Positions 33,862-44,620 are shown, counted from the stretch's first letter. The stretch: DNA of 64,000 bases from Hyposmocoma kahamanoa (GCF_003589595.1 NW_020653851.1:22703425-22767424); one strand, 5' to 3'. Program-made: numbers and translations. The notes: generated by a model from the letters alone, not told the origin.

Positions 33862-34445
33862 GCCCACGGTCTGCTCTCGTAATTGGAATTTAAATAGTTA
33901 AGTAGGTAATTGGGTTACGTAGAAGTACCTAATACTTATTTAGCCAATTATTATAAAGTTTACAAAATACCTATTGATACGTGTGATTTAGGAATAAAAA
34001 TAAGTGTTTGCATTCCATTAATATTTACTGCCAGGTGGTAGGTAATGGTAGATGAAGAGAAACAAAATTGTAACATTTTATTTGATATTAATATACCATA
34101 TATTATATCATCCAGCATCTATTTCCGATTCTGAACTTGAATTACCACCAGAACTCGAATTTCAAATCAGAAAATCACTAGGGTTGACACAGTTTTACAA
34201 ATAATTAATTACTGGTCATTTTTATGTCATTTTAGGTGATTTGAAATTTCGGGTGAATAATTAATATTGTTGATACAATTAATACACTGTAAACACGATT
34301 TCAAGATTTAGTATTATCCACAATCTAGTTGAATTTCGGGAGAATTTTGGTAACTGTGAAAGAGTCTGAAATGAAAACGCTAAAAATCATATGTTTTTGT
34401 TTGTTGACATTTATTCTACATCAAATTTGGCTAGAGTATGGTAGA
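33862..34445. other. Unassigned AT-rich sequence
   Basis: Nothing recognised. Confidence 0.45.
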
Positions 34446-34590
34446 TTACACCATCGACATGTCTTCGACTCGCCATTGAAGAGCAGAACAAAACAGCATT
34501 GACAAGCCATCTCTCTTGGCTTTGATCAGAATACCAACCGTACAAAATCCTGTCCTGACACTCAATCGACACACGACTGAGGTGATTTTA
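34446..34590 (+). repeat. Repeat 'K', copy 2
   Basis: CGACTCGCCATTGAAGAGCA, CAGAATACCAACCGTACAAA and ATCCTGTCCTGACACTCAAT. A reverse fragment occurs at 52860-52940. Confidence 0.5.
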
Positions 34591-35074
34591 AATTAGGAGA
34601 CTTGAAGCCCTGATCTAAAGTTCTACTTCAAATTGTTTTTTACCAAAATATAAAAGTTTGTGTAAAAATCGTCACAAATTTAACCGCAATAATAATCTCT
34701 CTAAATGCAGATATTCAACTCCAATATTTTTTCTGCCTTCCGTATTGCAATTATGAACGATCACTCGGGAAGTGAAGCTGTAAATCCGTGGGCAAATTAA
34801 GAGAAATGCGGACACTGTCTCACTGAATGCATCACATTTATTTCAACTGTCTCGTAAAACATTTTAACAAATAAAAAAGGTGACCCAGTCGTGCAAAAAC
34901 CACAAATTAAGAAGTTCTCCTGAAGCTATTTGAGCAAAAGCAATGTGTCAGTGTCCTTAAACTGTAAATTATGTGATTTTTGAATAAAAATACTTCTGTG
35001 TTTTGTAAGTATAGATAGAGTTGTGTAAGTTTTTGACGCCTGCTATTATAAAATACCAGGTTATTTTTTAGTGC
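34591..35074. other. Unassigned AT-rich sequence
   Basis: Nothing recognised between repeat K and a SINE-1 copy. Confidence 0.45.
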
Positions 35075-35312
35075 AGAACGAACAATTCGTGTGACTGGTG
35101 GAGAAGTGCCACTCAGAGCATTAAATCGCAAAGATATGAGGCGCATTTCCAATGCCCCCGTCACCCAGAGACATAAATTCACAAGGTCCATGTGCCTGTG
35201 AGTTCACCGATACCCTTACACTTCCAAACTGCTTGGCGGCAGAAATAGGTAAGGTGGCAGTACTTCCCTGGACGAACTCTTTCACAAGGAGCTCTACTGC
35301 TACTAAACAACA
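35075..35312 (-). repeat. SINE-1 copy, reverse
   Basis: Complete at the mirrored 5' end (TTCACAAGGAGCTCTACTGC); the 3' end is eroded. Confidence 0.65.
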
Positions 35313-36714
35313 GACGGCGAGACGTAATGCCGTGAGGTATTGTGACGGTGCGACCTCCTTACACCGTCGTCTCACCTTTTTGTATGCTATCATTTTTTAT
35401 TTTACTTGTATGTAAATTTTAAATTTGAATTGTTCCATCTTCCTTCACTTTCTCATTTTGTTTTCGTACCGCGGTCACTCCCTGCTCGACCGCCACAACA
35501 GTCGGAGCTGTTCCAAATTCCATTTACTAAAATCTTATTTGTGATTCTTTACCAAGTTATAATACAAAATATATAATACAACAGTCGGAACAAAAAAATT
35601 ATCAAAAATTTGCTGCAATAGTTTTTCGACCAAAAATGAAGCCATAAACCCGGATGTTGAAGGTGCCGCCATTGAAACCCTGGCTATTACACGAATATAA
35701 AGATTTGTACAGACGCTTTCTGGCGATTTTCAGTACCTCTCCTTCCCGAGACTTATTCGAACTTAGTTAGTTTCCCCGTCCGTAAAATGTCGATAAGGTC
35801 GACAAAAGTGTCAGAATTTTTAAATGACGCATCCCTTCGTTCTCCAAAGTTTGACACTTGGATTATTTTTTACATTATTTAAATTACTTTTATTTTGACA
35901 TCTAAGTAGTCACGTTTCACAGTTATCATCATTACAATAAAACCAAACAACCATCACCACGTTTAAATTACTAAGTAATTTACTCATTATTATATATTTT
36001 TTTGTACTCATGTATTTTATTAGGGACAAAACTAGTAACAAACGGTCTTATTACTATTAATTTATACATAAATTATAACATGATCCAGGAATTATTATAA
36101 ATAATATATTGTAATATCTTTAAATAAGATATTACTTAACACTTAATGTATAATAATACCTACTAAGAATGTAGGAAGACGTGTTCTAAGTTCCAGTTAA
36201 GAGGGAGCATGCCAAAAAAGTTTTGACGTTGGCTCTGCCCACATTTATGAGACAAATATGTGCCTGAAGTTCGCGTGACATGCGACAGGAGATGTTGAAT
36301 TTTGCGCATTAAAAGTACCAAATTCGTTTTAGCGGAATAACTCTAAAACTAAAGGGATTAAAAAAGTCCGTAGTGACAGTTCTCGATCATGCATAAATAT
36401 AATTAATTATCTAATTTTTGTCCTAATAACCTGTAGCATTTCGAGGATGAATCGAAAAAATGTGAAAATTAGAGCTCATTTCGTGATTTTTATCTATCGA
36501 GGAAACTTTGTTGTTTTATGTTTCTGATTAGTGTCTATGCTTGAATATATCGGGTAGTTACTCATACAATATTTTATTTTTAACTTTAAAGTGGATATAC
36601 CCCTCTAAAATCAAATCGAAGATTAGGAATTTTCCTCTGCTCCCTCGTAACCAAGAGCTTAATGCTAGGAACGCAATACTTCTATGAAAGGTTTTCCAAA
36701 TACAGTTTTTGACT
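35313..36714. other. Unassigned sequence
   Basis: A GC-richer patch at 35430-35520 and one at 36185-36310 have no sustained frame or repeat partner in the window. Confidence 0.4.
36110..36134. repeat. 10-bp hairpin
   Basis: GTAATATCTT, TAAAT, AAGATATTAC in an AT-rich stretch; probably chance. Confidence 0.6.
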
Positions 36715-36790
36715 TGTCTTGTTACATGTCATGTTGTTGTATAACCTGCGTGTTCACAAATAAATGAATCATGAATTTACAAAGCATTAT
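36715..36790 (+). repeat. Repeat 'F', 3' piece
   Basis: GTTACATGTCATGTTGTTGT, ATAACCTGCGTGTTCACAAA and TGAATCATGAATTTAC, as at 9925-9980. Confidence 0.45.
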
Positions 36791-37184
36791 CGGTCTGGAA
36801 ATGTTTACTTTTCACAGTCTTCATTATTGATTTTATGAATTTTCGAACATTGCCTTCTTTATCGTCGTCATGTTTTAGTTGTTTACATTTACCCACGCAT
36901 TTCCTACTCCCATTCCATACACTCATTCTCATTAGCGATAATCCAGTAATGTATCACTGCCTGCCCGTCGACTAACTAAATTAATGTCCCACTCGAAGGG
37001 CCAAATTTACGGTCTTATAATTAGTTTGGATGTCATCCAGCGGTGCACCATTTTTCGGCGAATGCATCATATTTATCAAGAATATTAATGCCAAAACATT
37101 CACGTGATGATGTTATTACCTTTTCCAGATATTTAACTCTTACGTATTTTTGTAGTTCGGACAAACCGGCTTCCAAAAAGCGAA

Positions 37185-38020
37185 GCGATTTTCACACCAG
37201 GGGGTCTACTGTCGATCTCCGTCCGTCATCCGTCCGAAACAATTGCTGCCAAATAAGCAATACTTGACCAAATGAAAAGACGCGTGACGCGAATGAAGCT
37301 TCATACTTGACACTTGTCACTTGTCTTTTAACCGCTCACGCGATGCGCTCATCCTACCGCAAAATGGCGGCTATTTGGTTTCGCAAATTAGAAAAGGATT
37401 CAGTTTAAATACAAGTTTTTATAAATATAAATTATTATTCTGCATTGTATAAATAAATACCCTCCGCACTACAACAAAAACAACTCAAATAAAATGCAGT
37501 AATACACCGCAAATCCTGCACTTAAAAAGCAGCAATGAAATTTTTGGTGTACTTGGGTAAATATGATAATATTCCGTTTGAGTGGTTCTAACGTTTACCA
37601 TGAAATTACTACTTAAAGTATACTTTATAAACATTTATATTCAGGGTAAACTTAAAAAACGCTACTTACGGTATGTTTTCAATAAATAAACACCGAAATC
37701 ACCAGCCCAAACAATAACACACACGATTGTCGTGACGTATTTTTGAAGTTGTTTATTTTTTTTAAATGACAGACCCAGGCATTAAAAACTTTATGGTTTG
37801 CTAGAGTAGTTACCGAATAGCAATTAGTATTAGTTCTTTTACCTGTTATAACTGCGATATCCGATAAATCGGTATAAAATCATCACCGGCACCTCTAGGT
37901 GTGGTATGCGTCTACGGCTGCATGTATCGCGTGAGCGGTTAATTTTGTCGAATATTACTTATTTGACAGTAATTGTTTCGGACGGATGTCGGACGGAGAT
38001 CGAGAGTAGCACCCCTGGTC
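37185..38020. mobile_element. Palindromic repeat 'P1' interrupted by element B
   Basis: Left arm (about 37187-37262, GGGGGTCTACTGTCGATCTC onward) and right arm (about 37950-38019) are inverted copies sharing CTCCGTCCG and CCGTCCGAAACAATT words. A related uninterrupted arm is at 59044-59170. The central 607 bases are element B. Confidence 0.65.
37332..37938 (-). mobile_element. Element 'B', third copy (607 bp), inverted
   Basis: Same termini, reverse orientation, duplication TTAA. It is inserted in the loop of a palindromic repeat whose arms lie at 37185-37270 and 37945-38020. Confidence 0.88.
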
Positions 38021-38024
38021 TCCG

Positions 38025-38206
38025 ATTTTTATTGTACAAAGCACAGGTACAACCCCATATGGAGTATTGGTCGCATATTTAGGCCGGAGCTCTCAAATAC
38101 CAGTTTGATCCATTTGACTCTATCCAACGTCAAGCTGTTCATGTTGACAATGATCCCAGACTCACGGACGGTTTATAGTCTCTTCGTGCACAAAGAGACA
38201 TTGGCT
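38025..38206 (+). mobile_element. Jockey-clade LINE fragment
   Basis: The frame reads LYKAQVQPHMEYWSHI, stop, AGALKYQFDPFDSIQRQAVH, then DPRLTDGL, the same thumb region as 20980-21100, with two stops. Confidence 0.75.
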
Positions 38207-38288
38207 CTCTTTTTTTATATTAACAAGTGACGGGACGAACAAGCCGTGTGTCTGGTGGTAAGCGACACGCCTATCCATAACAGTTGCA
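38206..38288 (-). repeat. SINE-1 fragment, 3' end only, reverse
   Basis: AGTGACGGGACGAACAAGCC to CCATAACAGTTGCAG, directly after a jockey fragment. Confidence 0.55.
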
Positions 38289-38488
38289 GATTTAGTTATA
38301 GAAAAGTTACCTGAAAACTTCACCGTTCTACGGCATTTTTCTTACAGCAAAAAAATATATGTTAACAATATTTTGTTTGATAAGTGGTTTTAAAAAATTG
38401 TAGGTTCCTTAGGCCCTACTAAAAATAGAATCAGTTTCATGTAGACTTCGCAAGCTTTTTAGAAAATACTCCAGCATAGCGCAGGAGA

Positions 38489-38712
38489 TAATAAATAAAT
38501 AAATAAATAACGCACACACTCAACATAGCCCCGCACTAGGGAAAACCCTGTGTCGCGGGTGCCATGGACACACACATAGACAACCACAAATTACACCCAA
38601 ATTCACGAGAGAAATAATTGTAGGCCATACAACTATTTCTCCCGGCCCGGGAATCGAACCTGGGACCTCTGCGTGGCAGTCCGGCATGGTAACCGTTCGG
38701 CCACGGAGGCAG
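38489..38712 (-). repeat. SINE-2 (tRNA-derived) copy
   Basis: Reverse, full length. Head GCCTCCGTGGCCGAACGG at 38712; B box GGTTCGATTCC near 38655; tail of TTAT repeats at 38489-38512. Confidence 0.8.
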
Positions 38713-38751
38713 TTAAAATGATATTTAGTAGTAACTAATAATAATTACATA

Positions 38752-39420
38752 TCGTGTTCTTAGGTTTTCGCGATTGTTACACATAGGAAATGAACCTATT
38801 TTTCCGGATTGAAATCGCGTGTATTTGTTTTTTCAAACAAACCAACGTTTCGGGCCCTTTACAGGTCCCTTGGACACGGTTGACTGAGGTGGTACAGTCA
38901 TCAACCAGTTATGTCTAATATTAATGCAAACCACCCTATTTTTTCACTATAATTACAAAAGTTATTAATTAAATACCTTAATTTTACAACGAAACATTCC
39001 AATTTACGCTACATTCAGTTTTACAAATTATTTTATTGAATGAATTTTTATTAAGTTAAATTTATTATTAATTAATAATAGAAATTAGATTAAAACATAC
39101 TAATTAGTACTGCAGTGTCTGTTAGGAATTTTTGATCAGAGGAAATACTGAATCCCAAACTGGTGGTACGGAGAAACCATCTTCCCTGTTGAAATTAGGA
39201 TGTTTTTAATTTCAATGGCCTCTCGCAGCATCCTGGGTAGATAACGGACTTCTTTTGCAAGGACCTGGCGTTTGTTGAACTTCATTTAATGTGTAGGTTT
39301 ATCCATGACATGCTCTCAGACTGCAGACTTGTCTAAGCGACGGTGTTTGACATCAGCTATATGTTCTTTGACGCGGGTACAAATACTTCGCTTCGTTTAT
39401 CCATGGTCCTGGGACCTGTA
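38752..39420 (-). mobile_element. Penelope-like element, C-terminal and 3' end, second copy
   Basis: Mirrors 31190-31770 over its whole length. Further upstream (39420-39290) the minus strand keeps more GIY-YIG domain: RVKEHIADVKHRRLDKSAV then EHVMDKPTH, stop, MKFNKRQVLAKEVRYLPRML. A one-base loss after KHPN-encoding DNA shifts the frame. Flanked at 39405-39470 by a plus-sense copy of the terminal GACCTGTAAAGGGCCCGAAA motif. Confidence 0.78.
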
Positions 39421-39509
39421 AAGGGCCCGAAACGTTCGTATGTTTGAAAAAAACAAATATACGTAATAATAATTACGTTATTTAGTATTTAGTCTATAAC
39501 ATTGTCGGT

Positions 39510-39721
39510 TTTTGTAGAAAGGGTGAAAACGCCATTTCGGAAATTTTTCTAAGGATCATGTTTTAGGATTTCACGACTATTTTCAAATATTTACGTGCTA
39601 ATTTATAATTAAATTTTGGTTTTAATTAAGTTTAAATTTTAAAATTGAATTTAAAACTGGACGTAAACATTTTTAAACGTCGTGAAGCTATAACATGCTC
39701 GCTTTCACCCTTTCTACAAAA
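39510..39721. mobile_element. MITE with TTTTGTAGAAAGGGTGAAA ends
   Basis: Inverted ends TTTTGTAGAAAGGGTGAAA and TTTCACCCTTTCTACAAAA, with an AT-rich interior. It lies directly after a Penelope fragment. Confidence 0.65.
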
Positions 39722-39796
39722 CAACGACGATACAGTCCCACTATTGGGCACAGGTGTTCTCACACAATGAGAGAACATTGGCTGTAGCGCTAATTG

Positions 39797-39968
39797 AAAG
39801 TCAAAGTCAAAGATTATTTAAACCATAGGTAAAATAAATTTACACTTGAAAACGTCACATTTAAGCTACTGCTCGTTCACTACGCTGACCTCCCTGAGAA
39901 GAACGAGCAAGAAACTCTAGGGATTGCTCTTTTCAAATAAATTTAAATGCTATGGAATACACTTTGAA
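39797..39968 (-). mobile_element. 3' UTR and (TTTGAC)n tail of the jockey-like LINE
   Basis: Mirrored GAACGAGCAAGAAACTCTAGG block and a left edge GAAAGTCAAAGTCAAAG, i.e. a tandem hexamer tail instead of poly(A). A paralogous 3' end is at 24949. Confidence 0.7.
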
Positions 39969-40765
39969 TCAAAATTGTGTGGATTCTGGAGCCGTGTCGT
40001 CTTTCCATACATCTTTATCTAACACGTAGTCTTCAATTTTGTAATATGATTTTTCGACCAAAATATTTTTAATGTAGTTTTTAAACTTAGGAAAGGATAA
40101 ACTTAATATATGCTCCGGAACCTTATTGTAAAAACGTATACAGTTCCCCATAAAAGAGTTTACCTTGGTTAAACGAAATCGTGGTACCATGAGTTTGGAC
40201 TTAGCTCTAAGGTTAATATTATGGATATCTTCTTTCTTATTGAAATTATGTATATTTTTACGGGCATATAAAATATTTGAGTACATGTACTGTGATGCCA
40301 CAGTCATGATACCAGTCTCCTTAAACTTTTATCTGAGAGAAACCTAGACGGTACACAGAACGAATCGCTCGTTTTTGCAATACAAATATGATTTGATTAT
40401 CTGCCGCTTTACCCCACATGAGAATCCCGTAGGACATTATACTATGGAAGTAACTAAAGTAAACTAGTCTAGCAGTACTAACATCGGTAAGCTCAGGTAT
40501 TCTGCGGACTGCGTATGCAGCGGAGCTTAATCTGCTGGCCAGGGAACCACTGAAATTTACTATCTAAGGTCACTCCCAAGAAGACTGCTTTATTAACAAG
40601 GTCTAACTTTTCTCCGTTTATTTCTATGCTTGGACTAGTCGATTTTACGTTAGGTAATTCAAATTTAACACATTTTGTCTTCTTGGCATTAAGCATTAAA
40701 TTGTTAGCATTAAACCAATAAATTAAATTGCTTTGCAGATAGTTTCCACATGATTTGACCTTCAC
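39969..40765 (-). mobile_element. Jockey-like LINE reverse-transcriptase remnant, C-terminal half
   Basis: Minus strand, broken by frameshifts. 40765-40560 reads WFNANNLMLNAKKTKCVKF then FLGVTLDSKFQW (post-YADD helix and KT-x-F). 40490-40310 encodes YFSYFHSIMSYGILMWG and VLQKRAIR. 40307-39969 gives RAKSKLMVPRFRLTKVNSFM, GNCIRFYNKVPEHILSL and the C terminus. It is truncated on the right by a SINE-5 fragment. Confidence 0.8.
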
Positions 40766-40858
40766 CGAAAAGCTGATGGTAATTTTTAAATTAAATTTGA
40801 CACATAAATCCCCAATCAGATGTGCACTAGACCGGATTCGAACTCACGGCTTCTAGTA
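40756..40858 (-). repeat. SINE-5 fragment
   Basis: Shares CTTCACCGAAAAGCT..GGTAA and CGGATTCGAACTCACGGCTT with the tRNA-like end of SINE-5. It truncates the LINE remnant on its left. Confidence 0.5.
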
Positions 40859-41802
40859 ATAATACATGAAAATCTGGCATGCCTATTTTTTTGAGGCCTG
40901 GTTAAAATTATTACGTCTAGCATCACTAACGAGTTGGGATGCCAGCCAACCGTACCGACCCGCCTATTGCCGCGAGTATTTTAAACTTTTGAACCTGAAC
41001 TCTGTTAACTATAGAAAATATTGTTTTGTTATTTCCCAACATATTTGTCGTGTTGTTTCGTAACATGATTGCAACAAGCAAAGCTTCGAACGTGTAACGT
41101 TCTATGCATATTCTCATAAAGTTTCATGGTTATTTGATTACAATCATAATAATATTAAGCATTTATTTCAGACAAATCCATAGAATAACAATAATGTTAA
41201 ATTAGAATTAAATATTAGATATAACTTTTTTAAGTAGGTATAGGTTATTACATTATTAATTGAAATACAATGTCGCAGTATGGACGTGTCGCAACTACGT
41301 GCTATAGCAGCTATAATTCTAGTAGTACTATCTAGCACTGTCTGTCTAAGAGAAGAAACCCTCTTTTATTTAATATTTTATATCATCATAAAGTTTCAAA
41401 TGTACATAAATTGTACTATTTACTGCCTATTCTTAAAAAAAATTGTACCTCTATCAGAACGAAATTATATATCAAAATTGCAAGTATATTCGTAATTTTT
41501 TTTTTTAAATATTCCGGCATTCCTGCAGCCTCTTTATATGTCAGTATCTTGCCTTGTTATGATTGAAAAGGTTACAAGCGCGTGTCCTTAATATAGTTTA
41601 ATTCATGCAATAGTCGGAAAAAGGTGTTCCACATGTAAGTGCGTGTGTACAATATAGCTACAAGAAGCGTCATAGAGTTGTTAAAATCACCAAAAATTAA
41701 TAAGTTATTTTTTTCGAATTCGGGATTTCCGGAAATGGTTTTACTTCATCGTTGGACAAAAAAAATTGTATTTGCATAGGGGTACAATTTTTTTAAAGAG
41801 AC
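40859..41802. other. Mostly unassigned, containing the doubtful signal-peptide ORF
   Basis: Apart from the small ORF at 41281 nothing is recognised. Confidence 0.4.
41281..41496 (+). CDS. Small ORF with a signal-peptide-like N terminus (doubtful)
   Basis: The 71-codon frame starts MDVSQLRAIAAIILVVLSST with VC following: a hydrophobic core of about 14 residues after a polar n-region and a plausible cleavage site near residue 22. This is the shape of a secreted-protein first exon. After residue 26 the translation becomes AT-driven hydrophobic sequence, so if the exon is real it should splice near there, but I see no good GT donor. It may be chance. No neighbouring exon is visible. Confidence 0.2.
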
Positions 41803-41810
41803 GTACTAAA

Positions 41811-42096
41811 CATTGACTTACAAATAAATGGACGACGGGTCTAATACAAAAACCACGAAAAAAATGTCCCAAGTCAACCTATTTAAACGTAGTGACATGT
41901 AAAGGAATATGAAAAGGCTAAAACATTGAATTTAAATTGTAATGTCATCGCAGTAATGTCTAATTTTGCTTGCTTCGCTGTCTGTCGGACAAACTAAGAC
42001 TAAAGCGTGAATGACGCTCTGTATACGATTTTAACGCCCTATAAGTTCGGACACTTTTTAACGCGGACCCGACGTCCATATAATTGTAAGCCAATG
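41811..42096 (+). mobile_element. hAT-like MITE 'A', complete copy
   Basis: 286 bp with the family termini. The flanks share TACTAAA (41804-41810 and 42097-42103); the eighth base is ambiguous because the element ends in G. Confidence 0.9.
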
Positions 42097-42304
42097 TACT
42101 AAATAGTACAATTTGGGTACCTACATTTGTTTTATATAAAATTTGTCTGGATCCGTTAGGGTACACCCGCCATTCTGGCTATCACAGATATACACTATGT
42201 ATATTCACTAGTGTCATAACACAAATACAGATTGAATACAACAGGACAGAAAAATGATTTTTTGTCATAGCACTGAAATTGAGCTGACTCAGCATATGCC
42301 TAAG

Positions 42305-42467
42305 GCTCAACACACACTGGCGCAGAGTCGAAGCGTCGCTACGCGTCATGTTTTTCGCCTTTAATATATTCATCTCTATTTTCCCATTATTAAGGTACAA
42401 ATTTATGTACAAATATGAAAACAGGACGCGACGTGACGCTTCGACTTTGCGCCAGTGTGAGTTGAGA
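42305..42467. mobile_element. Short hairpin MITE, GGCTCAACACACACTGGCGC ends
   Basis: Left CTCAACACACACTGGCGCAG then AGTCGAAGCGTC, mirrored on the right by GACGCTTCGACT then GCGCCAGTGTGAGTTGAG. TAA/TA flank it. It abuts another palindromic MITE at 42468. Confidence 0.65.
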
Positions 42468-42646
42468 CTAGGGGTCGTATTCTAGAACTCTACTCAATGC
42501 TCAAGTCAGGATTGCACTGGCAACACAAGCACTGGAAATACGACCCTAATGGCAGGGACTTGAGTATGATTTCGAGTGCTTTAAACCACATTCAAATCCT
42601 GACTTGAGCATTGAGTAGAGTTCTAGAATACGGCCCTAAGTTATCT
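42468..42646. mobile_element. Palindromic MITE 'P3', copy 2
   Basis: Ends GTATTCTAGAACTCTACT then CAATGCTCAAGTCAGGA, mirrored on the right by TCCTGACTTGAGCATTGAG then TAGAGTTCTAGAATACGGCCC. A second copy is at 29055-29230. Confidence 0.7.
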
Positions 42647-42698
42647 AAGGCGCTTTCAGTCAGATCCAACGAGAGGGACTAAATGTAGAAGTTAGTTA

Positions 42699-42940
42699 AA
42701 CTGCCTCCGTGGCCGAACGGTTACCATGCCGGACTGCCACGCAGAGGTTCCAGGTTCGATTCCCGGGCCGGGAGAAATAGTTGTATGGCCTACAATTATT
42801 TCTCTCGTGAGTTTGGGTGTAATTTGTGGTTGTCTATGTGTGTGTCCATGGCACCCGCGACACAGGGTTTCCCTAGTGCGGGGCTATGTTGAGTGTGTGC
42901 GTTATTTATATTTATATTATTTATATTTATTTATATTTGT
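42699..42940 (+). repeat. SINE-2 (tRNA-derived) copy
   Basis: Head GCCTCCGTGGCCGAACGGTT with an A-box-like TGGCCGAACGG and B box GGTTCGATTCC, folding into a tRNA-like cloverleaf of about 70 bases. The body ends GTGTGTGCG and is followed by a TTTATATTTA tail. RNA polymerase III would transcribe the family. It is not a real tRNA gene. Confidence 0.8.
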
Positions 42941-43154
42941 AATGAAAGATATAATTTAACGGCTAGTAGGGAAGTTGTTCATTGAAATAATAAATGTTGT
43001 AATGTGTGCATGCGAATGTGCGGATATGAATAAATATGTAAGTGTAACTGTAAGAGAAAATTATGATTATGAATATGTTTTAGTGTAAATCAAAGTAAAA
43101 ATGTACATGTACTACGAAGAAGAGGACATGAGGATATGAAAACTATCCTTTTCT

Positions 43155-43275
43155 AGGAAATGAAACTATTTTTCCGGATTTAAATCGCGTATAGTTGTTT
43201 TTTCAAACAAACCGGAAATCCGGAAAAATAGTTTCATTTCCTATGTGTAACAATTGCGAAAACCTAAGAACTCGA
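43155..43275. mobile_element. Penelope termini as a 26-bp perfect inverted repeat
   Basis: AGGAAATGAAACTATTTTTC (43155 onward, 26 bases) is mirrored exactly at 43217-43242. The spacer has the ATCGCGTATA and TTTTTTCAAACAAACC words. The right copy continues as the normal terminus. Confidence 0.7.
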
Positions 43276-43276
43276 T

Positions 43277-43508
43277 ATATCCTTTTCTATTTCTGCTGCC
43301 AAGCAGTAATGTTCACGTTACTGTGTTCTGGCTTTCAAGGGTAGAGGTGCTGGTGAAAATACAGACATATGGAATTTACCAACTAATGTCTCAGGTTGAC
43401 GGGTGCAGTGGCGGTACATGTCAGATCTTTACGACAGCAGAAGTATAGGAATGTGGTGGCAGTGCTTCCCTGAACGAACTCTCTCACAAGGAGCTCTACT
43501 CTACTAAA
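43277..43508. repeat. SINE-1 chimera: plus-strand body joined to an inverted head
   Basis: Positions 43277-43436 are plus-sense from CTATTTCTGCTGCCAAGCAG to CAGATCTTTACGA. From about 43437 the order reverses: mirrored 5' head through CACAAGGAGCTCTACTCTACTAAA. Confidence 0.6.
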
Positions 43509-43528
43509 ATTGCGACGACGTTGCCTTG

Positions 43529-43975
43529 TTTTTAACCGACTTCAAAAATGGAGGAGGTTCTCAATTCGACTGTATGTTCTTTTTTTTGTATGTATGTTAC
43601 GCTTTAACTCCGGTATTTGTGAACCGATTTTCATGATTCTTTTTTTGTTGGAAAGGGGGTACTTCCATAGTGGTTCCATTTCATTTTGAAGAAAATCATC
43701 CATCTCGAAGGGTGGCTATTCACGCATGAAGATTCATTTTTATAAATAGCGCCTAACTTTAATTTAGGAGCAATTACTTTAATGGTTGATTTTGCTATTT
43801 CTCCAATTCAAGGTGTTTTTCTCTCAATATACTTTGAGTAGTGTCGTAGTGAGAACCTATTTTTATTATCTCCAGTGTCAAGTCCTGTATAGTGACGAAC
43901 TAGGGGATATTTCAATAAAGCTTAGCAAATACTTAGACGTAATTCCACGTACTTTTGAGGTCGGTTTTTTTAGTA
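43529..43975 (+). repeat. Repeat 'F', interrupted copy
   Basis: 43529-43725 (TAACCGACTTCAAAAATGGA ... CATCTCGAAGGGTGGC) and 43905-43975 (TTTCAATAAAGCTTAGCAAA ... TTTTGAGGTCGGTT) are separated by about 180 unrelated bases. Confidence 0.55.
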
Positions 43976-44454
43976 CTCTGTACTAATTTATTCCAAAAAC
44001 AACTTCAATAATGGACGGCAATGACAGCCCTTGTAACCATTAGGTTTAATAGCTACAACTCTGTCTTCTTATTAATGTTAATTCTTGCTACAATACACGC
44101 CAAGTACGCGTAATTAAAACAGCGAAAAGTTGTTGCGTCTGTTGCTAGGTTATTAATATAAAACAAAGTAAAGTTTATTCGGCAAATTACCGTCGCAGCG
44201 GTCGTTCTTCTATTAAAAGATGGACAAAGAATACAGTTCAAATGCGATGCATTTTTAATAATAATGTGACGGATATGTAGAAGAAACCATTTTTGAGAAA
44301 CAGGTATAATACGTAAAAAAGAAAATAATGTACGTAAAGGCACTAATATATGACTTTTCATATTTAATACATCTGAGTCACATTTGGCACCAGCCAAATA
44401 TCGTATATATATGGATAGTGTGACGTACGTTGTCAGTATTCCGAAAATTATATT

Positions 44455-44620
44455 TTTAATTTCGTCACTTCACATAGCTACTTGGAAAAATATTTGACGT
44501 ACAGATAAACATGAAAACATTGACTAATATGACCGTCTACCTAAATGGAGCCAAATAAACAAGGTGTTAAAATAATGAGCATGACCAAAATGTGGGCGAT
44601 TTACTTGCCTATTTGCCTCC
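44455..44620 (-). repeat. Second copy of palindromic repeat P2 (part), without MITE A
   Basis: Shares CTACTTGGAAAAATATTTGAC, GGAGCCAAATAA and TTAAAATAATGA in reverse order with 19516-19650, and continues across the MITE insertion point (GAGCATGACC) into sequence matching 19191-19232. Confidence 0.6.

Noticed and set aside
37332..37938. piggyBac MITE because of TTAA flanks
   Set aside because: The two other copies have CTAT and TTAG duplications, so TTAA specificity is not supported.
41960..42166. A recurring small ORF beginning MDVGSALKSVRTYRALKS in several MITE A copies
   Set aside because: It lies in the terminal part of a MITE, starts inside the inverted repeat and reads out into different flanks; its conservation reflects the repeat's DNA, not a protein.
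42699..42770. tRNA gene
   Set aside because: It has both internal promoter boxes but sits at the head of a repeated SINE body with an A/T tail and occurs in four copies.
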